From Aliiglaciecola sp. 3_MG-2023 (lineage in GTDB: Bacteria; Pseudomonadota; Gammaproteobacteria; Enterobacterales; Alteromonadaceae), in NCBI RefSeq assembly GCF_030548205.1, contig NZ_JAUORV010000008.1, positions 62,001 to 126,000 of the forward strand: a DNA stretch of 64,000 nucleotides, read 5' to 3'. Positions 47,507-57,421 of this stretch are shown piece by piece. The position numbers were made by a program, and so were the translations under genes. Below the pieces are notes generated by a model that searched no databases, was not told the origin of the DNA, and saw only the letters and a list, made by a program, of their open reading frames with translations. Position 1 is the first letter of the stretch; the number at the start of each line of letters is the position of its first letter.

Positions 47507-48406
47507 ATGCAAAGTAAACTCGTTCAAATTGATGACTGCTATATTCATTATGTAGAAATGTGTGATTGTGAATCTCCCAAGGGAACTCTAATATTTTTAC
47601 ACGGTTTCCCAGAAAATTGGCGCACCTGGCACAATCAATTAATGCACTTTTCGAAACGCTATCGTGTAATAGCTCCGGATTTGCCAGGTTATAATCAATC
47701 ATCGAAACCTGCCGACATGGCGTTTTATCAAATCACCAACTTAATTGAAGTGATGCGTCGATTTGTCACCTTTGTATCGACAGGGCAGCCTGTTTCACTG
47801 ATTGCCCATGATTGGGGCGGGGCAATAGCTTGGCCACTGGTGGCGTTTCATGCTGATTTGTTTAATCAGTTAGTGATTTTGAACGCAGCTCACCCTAGTA
47901 CTTTTACCCGTGAAATGGTCGCTAATCAACAGCAACGGGAAAAAAGTGGCTACATTCATCAACTGATTGCGCAAAATGCAATTAAAATCGTATCAGAAGA
48001 TAACTTTCGGTTCTTAATGGATATGTTCTTAGATGACGATGGTCATTCAGTTTTGACCCCTGAAGAAATTCAAGAATATCAGCACAGCTGGCAAATTTCT
48101 GGCGCTTTAAACGCAATGCTTAACTATTATCGCGTTATGCCTCAATTAGCGCCAGCTAATTCCAATGGACACGCAGATGGACCTGTTAAAGATACGCAAA
48201 ATATGAAAATCCCCAATATTAGAATCAATGTACCCACTTTAGTATTGTGGGGGATGCGTGACTTAGCTTTTGTTCCTGAGATACTAAATGGTTTAAATGA
48301 TTATGTAACTAGTCTTAAAGTGGTCCAGTTTGAGAACGCAAATCACTGGTTACATCATCAATATCCGCAACAAGTCAATGAGCAGATCCAACGATTTCTA
48401 GATTAG
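47507..48406 (+). CDS. Alpha/beta hydrolase, epoxide-hydrolase-like
   Basis: 299 residues from ATG 47507, with GGGAA upstream. The oxyanion motif HGFPENW (~32-38) and nucleophile elbow HDWGGAIAW show an Asp nucleophile, as in epoxide hydrolases and haloalkane dehalogenases, rather than the Ser of esterases. Acid in MRDLAFVPE and catalytic His in NANHWLHH near the C-terminus. No signal peptide. It directly follows the beta-oxidation operon terminator, so it has its own promoter. The natural substrate is unknown. Confidence 0.87.
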   Translation: MQSKLVQIDDCYIHYVEMCDCESPKGTLIFLHGFPENWRTWHNQLMHFSKRYRVIAPDLPGYNQSSKPADMAFYQITNLIEVMRRFVTFVSTGQPVSLIAHDWGGAIAWPLVAFHADLFNQLVILNAAHPSTFTREMVANQQQREKSGYIHQLIAQNAIKIVSEDNFRFLMDMFLDDDGHSVLTPEEIQEYQHSWQISGALNAMLNYYRVMPQLAPANSNGHADGPVKDTQNMKIPNIRINVPTLVLWGMRDLAFVPEILNGLNDYVTSLKVVQFENANHWLHHQYPQQVNEQIQRFLD

Positions 48407-48465
48407 TATAGAGAAGATGCCAAGGGTTTTTGTTTGAATGTGTTTAATTGCAGGGGAGACAAACG

Positions 48466-48491
48466 AAAAACAGCCTCAAAAGAGGCTGTTT
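48466..48491 (-). terminator. Terminator of DUF3718 paralogue 2
   Basis: On the minus strand AAACAGCCTC-TTTT-GAGGCTGTTT followed by TTCG. A near-identical copy follows paralogue 3. Between this stem and the gene lies another hairpin, GTAGGCAG-CGCC-CTGCCTAC. Confidence 0.9.
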
Positions 48492-48557
48492 CCCGAGGAC
48501 GTAGGCAGCGCCCTGCCTACTTACCATGTTGAACTGTGTCAGTTCTTAAGTAGCTTC

Positions 48558-48953
48558 CTAGATTCTTTCTTTTATTACTGCCGAGATAGGCGAGGCATCT
48601 AAGCCATTCTCTGCGATCCAAGCCTGCAAGGTTTTGCCGTCGTGCTCAGGAGACGTTAGCTCAGATTTTGGCATTTTTTTCACCATTAGTGTGCCGGTTT
48701 TCACTGCATCACTTAACATTGCGGTGCGGATTAGACTGTTTCCGTCACAAGTAACACCAGCATAATAATCTTTTAGTTTCAATCTGTAATCAGACTGCAC
48801 TTTTTTCATTTTCTTACGAAGCTCACCTTTATCATCGGTTTTTACAATGGTGCAAATGTTTTGCAGGGCATCATTGATGTCGGCTTGGGCAGTACCCGTT
48901 AAAAGTAAAGATGTGGCTGCGATGGCGATAGAAGTTTTAACAATTTTCAACAT
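48558..48953 (-). CDS. DUF3718 protein, paralogue 2
   Basis: 131 residues from ATG 48953 (GAGGAAT ribosome binding site; a longer frame starts at 48968). Signal peptide MLKIVKTSIAIAATSLLLTG, then TAQA. Small, Lys-rich periplasmic or secreted domain with two Cys (LQNICTIVK and GVTCDGNSLIRTAML) and the conserved C-terminal SPEHDGKTLQAWI. Nearly identical to paralogue 3, about 390 bp away, including leader and 3' hairpins, so a recent tandem duplication. Family function unknown. Confidence 0.88.
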   Translation of the reverse strand: MLKIVKTSIAIAATSLLLTGTAQADINDALQNICTIVKTDDKGELRKKMKKVQSDYRLKLKDYYAGVTCDGNSLIRTAMLSDAVKTGTLMVKKMPKSELTSPEHDGKTLQAWIAENGLDASPISAVIKERI

Positions 48954-49043
48954 GGTTAAATTCCTCATTAGTTAATAGTTTGGGTTCGTGTTTCGACGGA
49001 TTTAATTAAATAGGAATCGACACTAATTTAAAATCTCTACCTC

Positions 49044-49057
49044 GATACTTAGGTATG
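49044..49057. promoter_or_regulatory. Shared operator-like element, copy 2
   Basis: GATACTTAGGTATG, 91 bp upstream of the DUF3718 paralogue 2 start codon. Identical over 14 bp to the copy before paralogue 3 although the surrounding sequence has diverged, which suggests selection. Confidence 0.65.
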
Positions 49058-49253
49058 TCGCGCCATACCAAACAGGTTTAAAGATTGCATATATCATTGA
49101 ATTTGTTATGTAAATTAATTTTTTAAAGTGCCTAAAATAATGTGTTTGCTAACGATAACCACAGGCTATCTGTTAAGTTGAAGCTCAATATTCTTAAAAA
49201 CTGCCAAAATTCACGATTAAAAGCTAAGGGGGTAGAGTCCACCGTTCACAACG

Positions 49254-49279
49254 AAAAACAGCCTCATAAGAGGCTGTTT
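49254..49279 (-). terminator. Terminator of DUF3718 paralogue 3
   Basis: Minus-strand AAACAGCCTC / GAGGCTGTTT stem followed by T-rich sequence; copy of the terminator at 48466-48491. Confidence 0.9.
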
Positions 49280-49343
49280 TCCGAGGATGTAGACAGCGCA
49301 TGCCTACCTACCATGTTGAACTATTTCAGTTCTATATCATTGA

Positions 49344-49739
49344 TTAGATACGATCTTTGATTACGGCTGAAATCGGTGAAGCATCCAGGCCTTTTTCTGC
49401 TATCCAAGCCTGCAGTGTTTTACCATCATTTTCAGGAGAGGTTAAATCAGACTTTGGCATTTTCTTTACTAGCAGTGTGCCTGTTTCAACAGCGTCATTT
49501 AACATTGCTGTGCGGATCAAGCTGTTTCCGCCACAAGATACGCCTGCGTAATAGTCTTTTAATTTCAGTCTGTAATCGGATTGGACTTTTTTCATCTTCT
49601 TACGAAGTTGACCTTTATCATCGGTTTTGACAATAGTGCAAATGTTTTGCAATGCATCATTGATATTAGCTTGGGCGGTTCCCGTTACTAAAATAGAAGT
49701 TGCTGCGATGGCGATCGAAGTTTTAACAATTTTCAACAT
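49344..49739 (-). CDS. DUF3718 protein, paralogue 3
   Basis: 131 residues, signal peptide MLKIVKTSIAIAATSILVTG, then TAQA. Differs from paralogue 2 at only about a dozen positions; the two Cys (LQNICTIVK and GVSCGGNSLIRTAML) and the C-terminal DGKTLQAWIAE are kept. Own leader with GAGGAAT ribosome binding site, own operator-like element and own terminator, so it is expressed independently. Confidence 0.88.
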   Translation of the reverse strand: MLKIVKTSIAIAATSILVTGTAQANINDALQNICTIVKTDDKGQLRKKMKKVQSDYRLKLKDYYAGVSCGGNSLIRTAMLNDAVETGTLLVKKMPKSDLTSPENDGKTLQAWIAEKGLDASPISAVIKDRI

Positions 49740-49833
49740 GGTTAAATTCCTCAGTTATTTAATTTAATCGTTGTGTCTGCGTTTGACGATTAGTATTAAA
49801 GACTACTGTTAGAAAAATTAAAATCTAATAGTT

Positions 49834-49847
49834 GATACTTAGGTATG
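49834..49847. promoter_or_regulatory. Shared operator-like element, copy 3
   Basis: GATACTTAGGTATG, 95 bp upstream of the DUF3718 paralogue 3 start codon, at nearly the same distance as copy 2 (91 bp) and copy 1 (82 bp). Confidence 0.65.
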
Positions 49848-49998
49848 TGGCTAAATACAGCAAATGGTAAACAACTTTTTCGAGGTATTTAATATGGGGA
49901 AGTTGAATTATCAGAATTACCTCACTCCCCAAAAGTTAGGGGAGTAAGATATTGGCTGAGGAACAGCAAGAGTAAATTGGAAAGTTTTAATTAACACC

Positions 49999-50901
49999 CT
50001 AATGATGATTAAATTGACGTGCAACTTCTAAAATTTGTTCTCGCATCCAGATGTGTGCATGATCATGATCCGCACTTACGTGCCAGTATAAGTAATGTTC
50101 TACAGGTGGCACATCAAACGGCATTTCATAAAAAGATAAGTCGTAATGCTTAGCTAAATGATAGGGAATACACGCAATTAAGTCGGTTTTCACTATGATA
50201 CTGGGGATTGTCAAGAAATGTTGGCCACGCAATACTATTTTGCGACGTTTACCAATTTTGTCCAATGCTAATTCTATCGGGCCAGGATCACTACGTCGAT
50301 GGGATACATTGATTTGACCTAATCTTAAAAATGTTTCTAAATCAATACCATTACGTAAATCAGGGTGGTTTTTCCGCGCCATTACTACAAATCTGTCTTG
50401 GGCAAATTGATGTTTGCACAAATGGGGATCTGTGAAGGTCGATGAGTCAGCAAAAAAGTCTAAGCTACCACTTGCCATTGCTGAAACGACTGCACTGCGA
50501 GACAGTTCAAAATTGGTTATCGCAATTTTAGGGGCTCTTGTTTGTAAATTCGCTAGAAGTCTGGGCATTAGACTGGCTTCAAAAAGATCACGGGTGGCAA
50601 AGTGGAAGGTCTTTTCCGCAGTTTCAGGGTTAAAAGTATGGCTGTCTTGTACACTTTTTCGCAGTAATGACAGCGCATCCCGCGCCGGCCCAATAATATT
50701 TTGAGCCACAGGGGTTGGTGTCATACTATGGCCCGTTCGAACAAATAGTGGGTCGTTTAACATATCCCTTAGTCTGGCGAGGGAGTTACTCACCGCAGGT
50801 TGGGTAATACACAAAACATCAGCTGCTTTGGTAAGACTACCAGCAGTGTAAATCGCATCAAAAACAGCAAATAAATTCAAGTCAATTCGATTTAAATTCA
50901 T
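49999..50901 (-). CDS. LysR-family transcriptional regulator
   Basis: 300 residues. The N-terminal MNLNRIDLNLFAVFDAIYTA followed by the helix-turn-helix AADVLCITQPAVSNSLARLR marks the NodD/LeuO/NahR-like branch of LTTRs. The effector domain (~90-300) includes GQHFLTIPSIIVKTDLIACI. Divergent from the MaoC-like hydratase gene 152 bp away, its likely target; the position beside a fatty-acid cluster suggests an acyl or aromatic effector, but this is inference. Confidence 0.92.
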   Translation of the reverse strand: MNLNRIDLNLFAVFDAIYTAGSLTKAADVLCITQPAVSNSLARLRDMLNDPLFVRTGHSMTPTPVAQNIIGPARDALSLLRKSVQDSHTFNPETAEKTFHFATRDLFEASLMPRLLANLQTRAPKIAITNFELSRSAVVSAMASGSLDFFADSSTFTDPHLCKHQFAQDRFVVMARKNHPDLRNGIDLETFLRLGQINVSHRRSDPGPIELALDKIGKRRKIVLRGQHFLTIPSIIVKTDLIACIPYHLAKHYDLSFYEMPFDVPPVEHYLYWHVSADHDHAHIWMREQILEVARQFNHH

Positions 50902-51053
50902 GTGGTTCCTATATTAAATTGGACATTGCTAAGAAGCATGTTTCATTAGAAATCATGATAGAACATTATACATAACATTCATTTTATTAATAGTAGTTAG
51001 GTTGGTAAGATTTAAAAAATTTGTTAATTAATGTAAATAAATAAGGATGATAG

Positions 51054-51500
51054 ATGTCGAAATCATTAATAGATTTAGTGGAAGGTGATGAGTTGGGTCA
51101 CACTGATTGGATTACCATTGACCAACAAACAATTAATCAATTTGCTGATTCAACCAATGACCACCAATGGATACATGTAGATCAAGCTCGCTGTGAAACA
51201 GAAAGCCCGTTTGGGATGACCATTGCCCATGGATTATTGTCCACAGCGTTAATGCCAGACGCATTTTATCATCTCATTGAATTGGATTCTGCTAAACAAA
51301 CCTTACTAAATTATGGCATCGACAGCCTTCGTTTTTTGGAGCCAGTTCGAGTGAATGATCGCATTAGATATCACGTAAACTTAGAAAATAAAACGACTAA
51401 GTCGACTGGGATCCTGTATCGATTTAATACTCAGGTAGAAATTGAAAACCGAGATAAGCCGGCAATGATTGGTAAATTTTTGATGTTATTGATTCAATAG
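51054..51500 (+). CDS. MaoC-family dehydratase
   Basis: 148 residues, single hot-dog domain. The hydratase-2 motif is visible: FADSTNDHQWIHVD with catalytic Asp and His (~32-45), then SPFGMTIAHGLLSTAL. Likely an (R)-specific enoyl-CoA hydratase or related enzyme, acting on acyl-CoA intermediates made by the neighbouring genes. AAGGATGATAG precedes the ATG. Divergent from a LysR regulator. Confidence 0.9.
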   Translation: MSKSLIDLVEGDELGHTDWITIDQQTINQFADSTNDHQWIHVDQARCETESPFGMTIAHGLLSTALMPDAFYHLIELDSAKQTLLNYGIDSLRFLEPVRVNDRIRYHVNLENKTTKSTGILYRFNTQVEIENRDKPAMIGKFLMLLIQ

Positions 51501-51734
51501 AAATTATTTTACCTACCTAATGACTGGTAGGGCCATATAATTATCAAATGTTCACATATAAATAACATAAAATTTACATAAGGCAAATATGTCCCTAGTA
51601 TTTGAATGAGGCTGGCAGAAATTGTTAGCTCAAAACAAAAACTAAAAACTATCAAGTGAGAGTGTTGGTTTTATCACATTGCGATTGAATGTTGTTTAGA
51701 CCGCTGCTACTCACATTGATTTAGGGGACACTCA

Positions 51735-54431
51735 ATGAAAATCAAGACTCGTATCAGCGCGATAGCGGCAATTGTCTCTACGCAATTTTTAGCGATGCCT
51801 CAATTGGCTGTTGCACAAGAGCAACAAGCTAATGAAGAAGTAGAACTAATTATGGTCACCGGTAGCTTTGTAAGACGCTCCGAAAATTTTGAATCACCTT
51901 CGCCATTAGCGGTAATCGATAGCGTAGCGATAGACGCAATTGGTGCTAAAAATATCGCGGACATCACACAAACTCTAACAATTAACTCAGGTTCTGAAAA
52001 TAACCCAGATGCTTTTACTCAGAATGCGACTGCAGGTACGTCAAATATCAATTTACGTGGTCTTGGGGTCGCTTCAACATTAGTGCTATTAAATAATCGC
52101 CGCCAGGTGGTAAATTCTCAACCAACGAATGAAGGGTTGAACTTCGTTGATACTAGTTCACTGGTGCCGATGATTGCAATAAACCGCATGGAAGTAGTCA
52201 AAGACGGAGCTTCAGCACTATACGGATCTGACGCTGTTGCAGGGGTGGTTAATTTCATAACCAAGCGTAATTATGAAGGCGCTATGATGAGCTTTGATTA
52301 TCAAGATGGTGCCCATGGCGATAACAAAGAATATGTCGTGCAAGGTTTGTGGGGAGCGAACGGCGATAAAGGCAATATTATGGCGGCGGTCAGTTATACC
52401 AACCGCTCTCCGTTGTTTATTAGTGACCGTCGCCTAAGTCGTCCTCAAGATGATACCAGTGCCTTAGGTAATCCTGGTTCGTATTTTTTAACTATTCCGG
52501 GTGTAGGGACGTTACCCATTATCGACCCTTATGGTTGTGAAGAGTTTGGTGGCTACCCTGATTTGCGTGCACCTAGTGGAACTATACCAGGACTTGAAAT
52601 AGGTCTTTGTGGATTTGACTTTGGCCCTTATTATTCCTACGTTGCAGATGAATCTAGAACTAATATTTATGCCCAAGGTACTTATCAGCTAACCGACGAA
52701 ATCATGTGGACAACTGAATTTGGTTACGCTAGAAACCGAGCTGAGCGGGGAGGCGCGCCAAGCTTCCCAATTTTAACCTCACCTATAGTTCCCGCAGATC
52801 ATCCGCAAAATCCCTTTGGTGCTCCTGTTGCTTTCTTCGGACGTGCAGAGGGTAATGGCTTTGACGGTGATCCTGCACAAACTGAATCAGATACTTTTAG
52901 ATTTAATACTGCTTTGCAAGGAGAGTTAGACGATGGTTTTTGGGAGGTGAGTTATACCCGCGCCGTCAATGACTTCTTATTTAAAGTACCTGATGTGTTA
53001 AATACCGAATTTAACTTAGCGTTAAATGGTTTAGGCGGAAGTCAGTGTAATCCGCTCACTGGGACGCCCGGGGAAGGGGACTGTGAATACTTTAATCCGT
53101 TCGCTAATTCTTTCACAACAGCGCCTAACTCTCAGTATGTGGTAGATTCATTTACTGGTGAAGAATCGATTGATTCGAAAGCGGATTTAGAAGTGTTTGA
53201 AGGTTTTGCTTCCTTTGAAGCATTTGATTTGGAAGGCGGTGCAGCTGCAGTTGCGTTAGGTATGCAATACAGAGAAGAAAAACTATCTCAAGATTACGAT
53301 TCTCTGGCTAACCAAGATAGCTTTACTTTTGTTATTGGTAACCCTGATTTTGAAGGCTCATTAGATGTTTGGGCTGTATTTGGCGAATTGGCATTACCAG
53401 TTAGTGAAAACCTCGATATTCAAATCGCATTGCGCTACGAAGATTACGGCGGTTCTGTAGGGGATACGTTAGATCCAAAACTCGCTTTTTCTTATCGAGC
53501 AAGTGAGATGTTGTCGATACGCGGATCTATCTCAACATCGTTTAGAGCGCCAACGGTATTCTTACGTAATGGTGGTGCGACCTCGTTACAACAGTTGATC
53601 GATCCGGTACAAGAAGCACAGGCATTTGCTGCTGTGCGCACCACGGGGAATGAAGATCTTACTCCCGAAGAATCAACAGCCTATAATTTGGGTGTATCTT
53701 TTGAACCTATTGATGACTTATCTATTGAGATAGATTATTGGAGTTTCGAGTTTGATAATCTAATTATTCAAGAGAACGCACAAGCAGTTCTCAATGCTGA
53801 TCCCTCTAATCCTGACAGAGTTGTTCGTGCTGGAGACCCTCTCACTGGTCCAGTTTTACAGGTTAACAATACTTATGTTAATGCGAGTTCTTTGGAAACT
53901 GCTGGATTAGACTTTGTAAGCAGTTATAAAATAGAAACAGAAAATGCGGGTACCTTTACGCCTTCAATAAATGCAACTTATATTACTAAGTATGACCTGA
54001 ATGACCCTCAAGCGGGTGAAATTGATGGTGCAGGCAGACGTAACTTTAATAATATCGGGGTATCTTCCCCCGAGTTGCGCATGAACTTAGGACTAAATTG
54101 GAATACTGGCGTTCACGCGGCTAATGTATTTGTTCGTTACATTAGTGGCTATGACGATGACCAAAACTGCAGCGATGGCACCTTAGCTACTGGCGGCGTA
54201 TGTGCTACTAATAGTTTTTATGAAGTTGATAGTCATGTCACCGTTGATGCTCAATACAACCTCGATTTGGGAACAATGTTGGAGTCTGATATGAGTTACG
54301 TTCTATCAATAGGTGGTATTAACTTAATGGACGAAGAGCCCCCTCAATTGTTTACCAATAGTGGCTTCGACTCTAAAGTACATGATCCACGTGGTCGGCA
54401 AATCTATGCTAGATTAGCAATCGAGTTCTAG
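51735..54431 (+). CDS. TonB-dependent outer-membrane receptor
   Basis: 898 residues. Signal peptide in residues 1-27 (ending LAVAQ). TonB-box-like ELIMVTGSFVRR (~37-48), plug domain with NINLRGLGVASTLVLLNNRR and VKDGASALYGSDAVAGVVNF, then a long beta-barrel ending in Phe (RLAIEF). It is unrelated in detail to the receptor at 21605 beyond the family. Substrate unknown; the neighbouring LysR and MaoC genes may or may not be connected. Followed by a strong terminator. Confidence 0.94.
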   Translation: MKIKTRISAIAAIVSTQFLAMPQLAVAQEQQANEEVELIMVTGSFVRRSENFESPSPLAVIDSVAIDAIGAKNIADITQTLTINSGSENNPDAFTQNATAGTSNINLRGLGVASTLVLLNNRRQVVNSQPTNEGLNFVDTSSLVPMIAINRMEVVKDGASALYGSDAVAGVVNFITKRNYEGAMMSFDYQDGAHGDNKEYVVQGLWGANGDKGNIMAAVSYTNRSPLFISDRRLSRPQDDTSALGNPGSYFLTIPGVGTLPIIDPYGCEEFGGYPDLRAPSGTIPGLEIGLCGFDFGPYYSYVADESRTNIYAQGTYQLTDEIMWTTEFGYARNRAERGGAPSFPILTSPIVPADHPQNPFGAPVAFFGRAEGNGFDGDPAQTESDTFRFNTALQGELDDGFWEVSYTRAVNDFLFKVPDVLNTEFNLALNGLGGSQCNPLTGTPGEGDCEYFNPFANSFTTAPNSQYVVDSFTGEESIDSKADLEVFEGFASFEAFDLEGGAAAVALGMQYREEKLSQDYDSLANQDSFTFVIGNPDFEGSLDVWAVFGELALPVSENLDIQIALRYEDYGGSVGDTLDPKLAFSYRASEMLSIRGSISTSFRAPTVFLRNGGATSLQQLIDPVQEAQAFAAVRTTGNEDLTPEESTAYNLGVSFEPIDDLSIEIDYWSFEFDNLIIQENAQAVLNADPSNPDRVVRAGDPLTGPVLQVNNTYVNASSLETAGLDFVSSYKIETENAGTFTPSINATYITKYDLNDPQAGEIDGAGRRNFNNIGVSSPELRMNLGLNWNTGVHAANVFVRYISGYDDDQNCSDGTLATGGVCATNSFYEVDSHVTVDAQYNLDLGTMLESDMSYVLSIGGINLMDEEPPQLFTNSGFDSKVHDPRGRQIYARLAIEF

Positions 54432-54450
54432 ATTTTACTATGTCCAATAG

Positions 54451-54478
54451 AAATCCCCGACTTAGTTCGGGGATTTTT
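54451..54478 (+). terminator. Terminator after the second TonB receptor
   Basis: AAATCCCCGA-CTTAGT-TCGGGGATTT followed by TTG, 19 bp after the stop codon. Confidence 0.92.
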
Positions 54479-54585
54479 GTAAATAACCCCTTCCATAAAA
54501 TCTTGATACTTTTTTTGTGGATCTCTTTCAATTTTTGTGGTTTTTTTCAACACTGGTACTTCACACTTAATAAGGACACGTAAGC

Positions 54586-54888
54586 ATGGCTGAAAAATTT
54601 ACACAGCAACAAATCCTAGACGCACTTTTAGATCTTAATGATGGTAAAAGCGAAGAACAAAAGTGGCAGGTAAATGGCAATAAACTAATCAAGACATTTA
54701 AGTTTAAAAGTTTTGTTCGTGCTTTTGGTTGGATGTCACAAGTTGCGATTTGGGCTGAGAAATTAAATCATCATCCTGAATGGTTCAATGTTTACAACAA
54801 GGTAGACGTTGAATTAACCACCCATGATGTTGGCGGACTCAGTGAATTAGATTTTAAACTTGCAGAAAAAATGGATTTATTTCATTAA
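54586..54888 (+). CDS. phhB: Pterin-4a-carbinolamine dehydratase
   Basis: 100 residues, the usual size. Dehydrates 4a-hydroxytetrahydrobiopterin, the product of phenylalanine hydroxylase, so that the cofactor can be recycled. Active-site motif NHHPEW (~64-69) and [15 protein letters not shown] near the C-terminus. AGGACACG precedes the ATG. No phenylalanine hydroxylase gene is adjacent in this window. Confidence 0.92.
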   Translation: MAEKFTQQQILDALLDLNDGKSEEQKWQVNGNKLIKTFKFKSFVRAFGWMSQVAIWAEKLNHHPEWFNVYNKVDVELTTHDVGGLSELDFKLAEKMDLFH

Positions 54889-54998
54889 TAGGCACTTATC
54901 AAAGCCCCGCAATCGTACGTAAAATAAGCGTTGAGTGGTATTTTTGACCTATTGGTCAGTTATATTAAACTTTTATTGCAATAATTTGCATATCCCTC

Positions 54999-55026
54999 TT
55001 GCGCGGCCTCAATGGCTATGTATAAT
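54999..55026 (+). promoter_or_regulatory. Promoter of the tRNA-fMet gene
   Basis: -35 TTGCGC (54999-55004) and a consensus -10 TATAAT (55021-55026), 16 bp apart, followed by the GC-rich discriminator ACGCTCC typical of stringently controlled stable-RNA genes. Confidence 0.8.
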
Positions 55027-55085
55027 ACGCTCCACTTGAGAGGGAAGAGAGTTAATTCACTCCTCCAATCAACACCAGTTTCAAG

Positions 55086-56549
<1,464 letters not shown>

Positions 56550-56553
<4 letters not shown>

Positions 56554-56678
56554 TTCATATTCTCTTGTTGATTGAAGTCCTCACTCGCTAATTGTCTAGC
56601 TAAAGATTTTACTAGTTTCACCACCGTCATATTTGTCTCACCGTAAAAATTTATCGTCGTTTCAAGACCAATTTTCAT
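56550..56678 (-). CDS. 42-residue ORF coupled to the recombinase
   Basis: MKIGLETTINFYGETNMTVV is the N-terminus; the C-terminus is LASEDFNQQENMK. An AAAGGGTGA ribosome binding site stands ~8 bp before the ATG at 56678. The TGA stop overlaps the recombinase ATG (ATGA, 56553-56550), so translation is coupled. The peptide is amphipathic and has no Cys. It may be a recombination directionality factor or just a coupling leader; no homologue is known to me. Confidence 0.55.
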
Positions 56679-56813
56679 ACTGCTTCACCCTTTCTTTAAA
56701 CTTGTAGTCGTTCGTTGAAAGCTAATTTAAATGAATTTTTGAAATGACCTATTCGTGTTTTAGTATTATTATTCCAGACATTAATGATTGAGTTTAAGTA
56801 AGCAACACTAATT

Positions 56814-57401
56814 TTGAGCAGCGTTAAAAAAACTTATATTTCTGAGAGAAGTTGTCCCAAATGTAATGGGGTAGAACGCTATAATAAGTGGAATAATTGT
56901 GTTGTCTGTCAGAAAGAAAATCAGAGGAAAAATTATGCAGAAAAACGTCAGGAAAATAATAGGGTAAAAAATAATGAAGCGTTAGAGCGTGCTAAATTAC
57001 ATGGTACTACTAGATATATTAATCTTGATGCATGCAAAACGTGTGGAGCTTATGAGAGGTTTACAAAAAATCGAGCTTGTACTCAGTGTGTAATTAATAA
57101 AATCAACACTGCACGACAATTAAGAAAAGAAATTAAAACTCTAAAGGTTAGATGTAACATTGAAACATATTTACAGAAGAATAAAGCACTCGATTTATAT
57201 GCCAAAATGCGACTTTCCACTTTTTCTAAAAAAGAGTGGATGAAACACGAGATTGATAAAACCCCCGATCTGAAAACATTGATTTTTAAAGTTTGTAATG
57301 GTCACTATGATGCCGAATATAGAGACTTTTTTAACGAATCATATAAACTCAAAGAATATGATCTGTTGTTAAAACAACTAGAACAAACCCGCGCAAGATA
57401 G
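56814..57401 (+). CDS. Double zinc-ribbon protein of unknown function, 3' end at IS junction
   Basis: 195 residues in the frame as seen; start uncertain (TTG 56814, no clear ribosome binding site). Two similar zinc-ribbon repeats: CPKCNGVERYNKWNNCVVC (~14-32) and CKTCGAYERFTKNRACTQC (~74-92), each Cys-x2-Cys-x12-Cys-x2-Cys, separated and followed by Lys/Arg-rich helices. Such ribbons occur in phage and island proteins that bind DNA. The stop TAG (57399-57401) uses the first base of the IS66 element, so the native C-terminus may be lost. AT-rich compared with its neighbours. Confidence 0.6.
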   Translation: MSSVKKTYISERSCPKCNGVERYNKWNNCVVCQKENQRKNYAEKRQENNRVKNNEALERAKLHGTTRYINLDACKTCGAYERFTKNRACTQCVINKINTARQLRKEIKTLKVRCNIETYLQKNKALDLYAKMRLSTFSKKEWMKHEIDKTPDLKTLIFKVCNGHYDAEYRDFFNESYKLKEYDLLLKQLEQTRAR

Positions 57402-57421
57402 TAAGCGTCCGCCGATCCCAT

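Larger units (their letters stand above)
48954..49343. other. Spacer between tandem DUF3718 genes
   Basis: 390 bp holding, from left, the leader and operator-like element of paralogue 2, an AT-rich stretch, and the duplicated 3' untranslated region and terminator of paralogue 3. A 72-codon plus-strand frame inside (49142-49360) crosses the terminator and the end of paralogue 3 and is not a credible gene. Confidence 0.6.

Noticed and set aside
49142-49360. 72-codon plus-strand frame
   Set aside because: Crosses the terminator and the 3' end of DUF3718 paralogue 3 on the opposite strand; no ribosome binding site.
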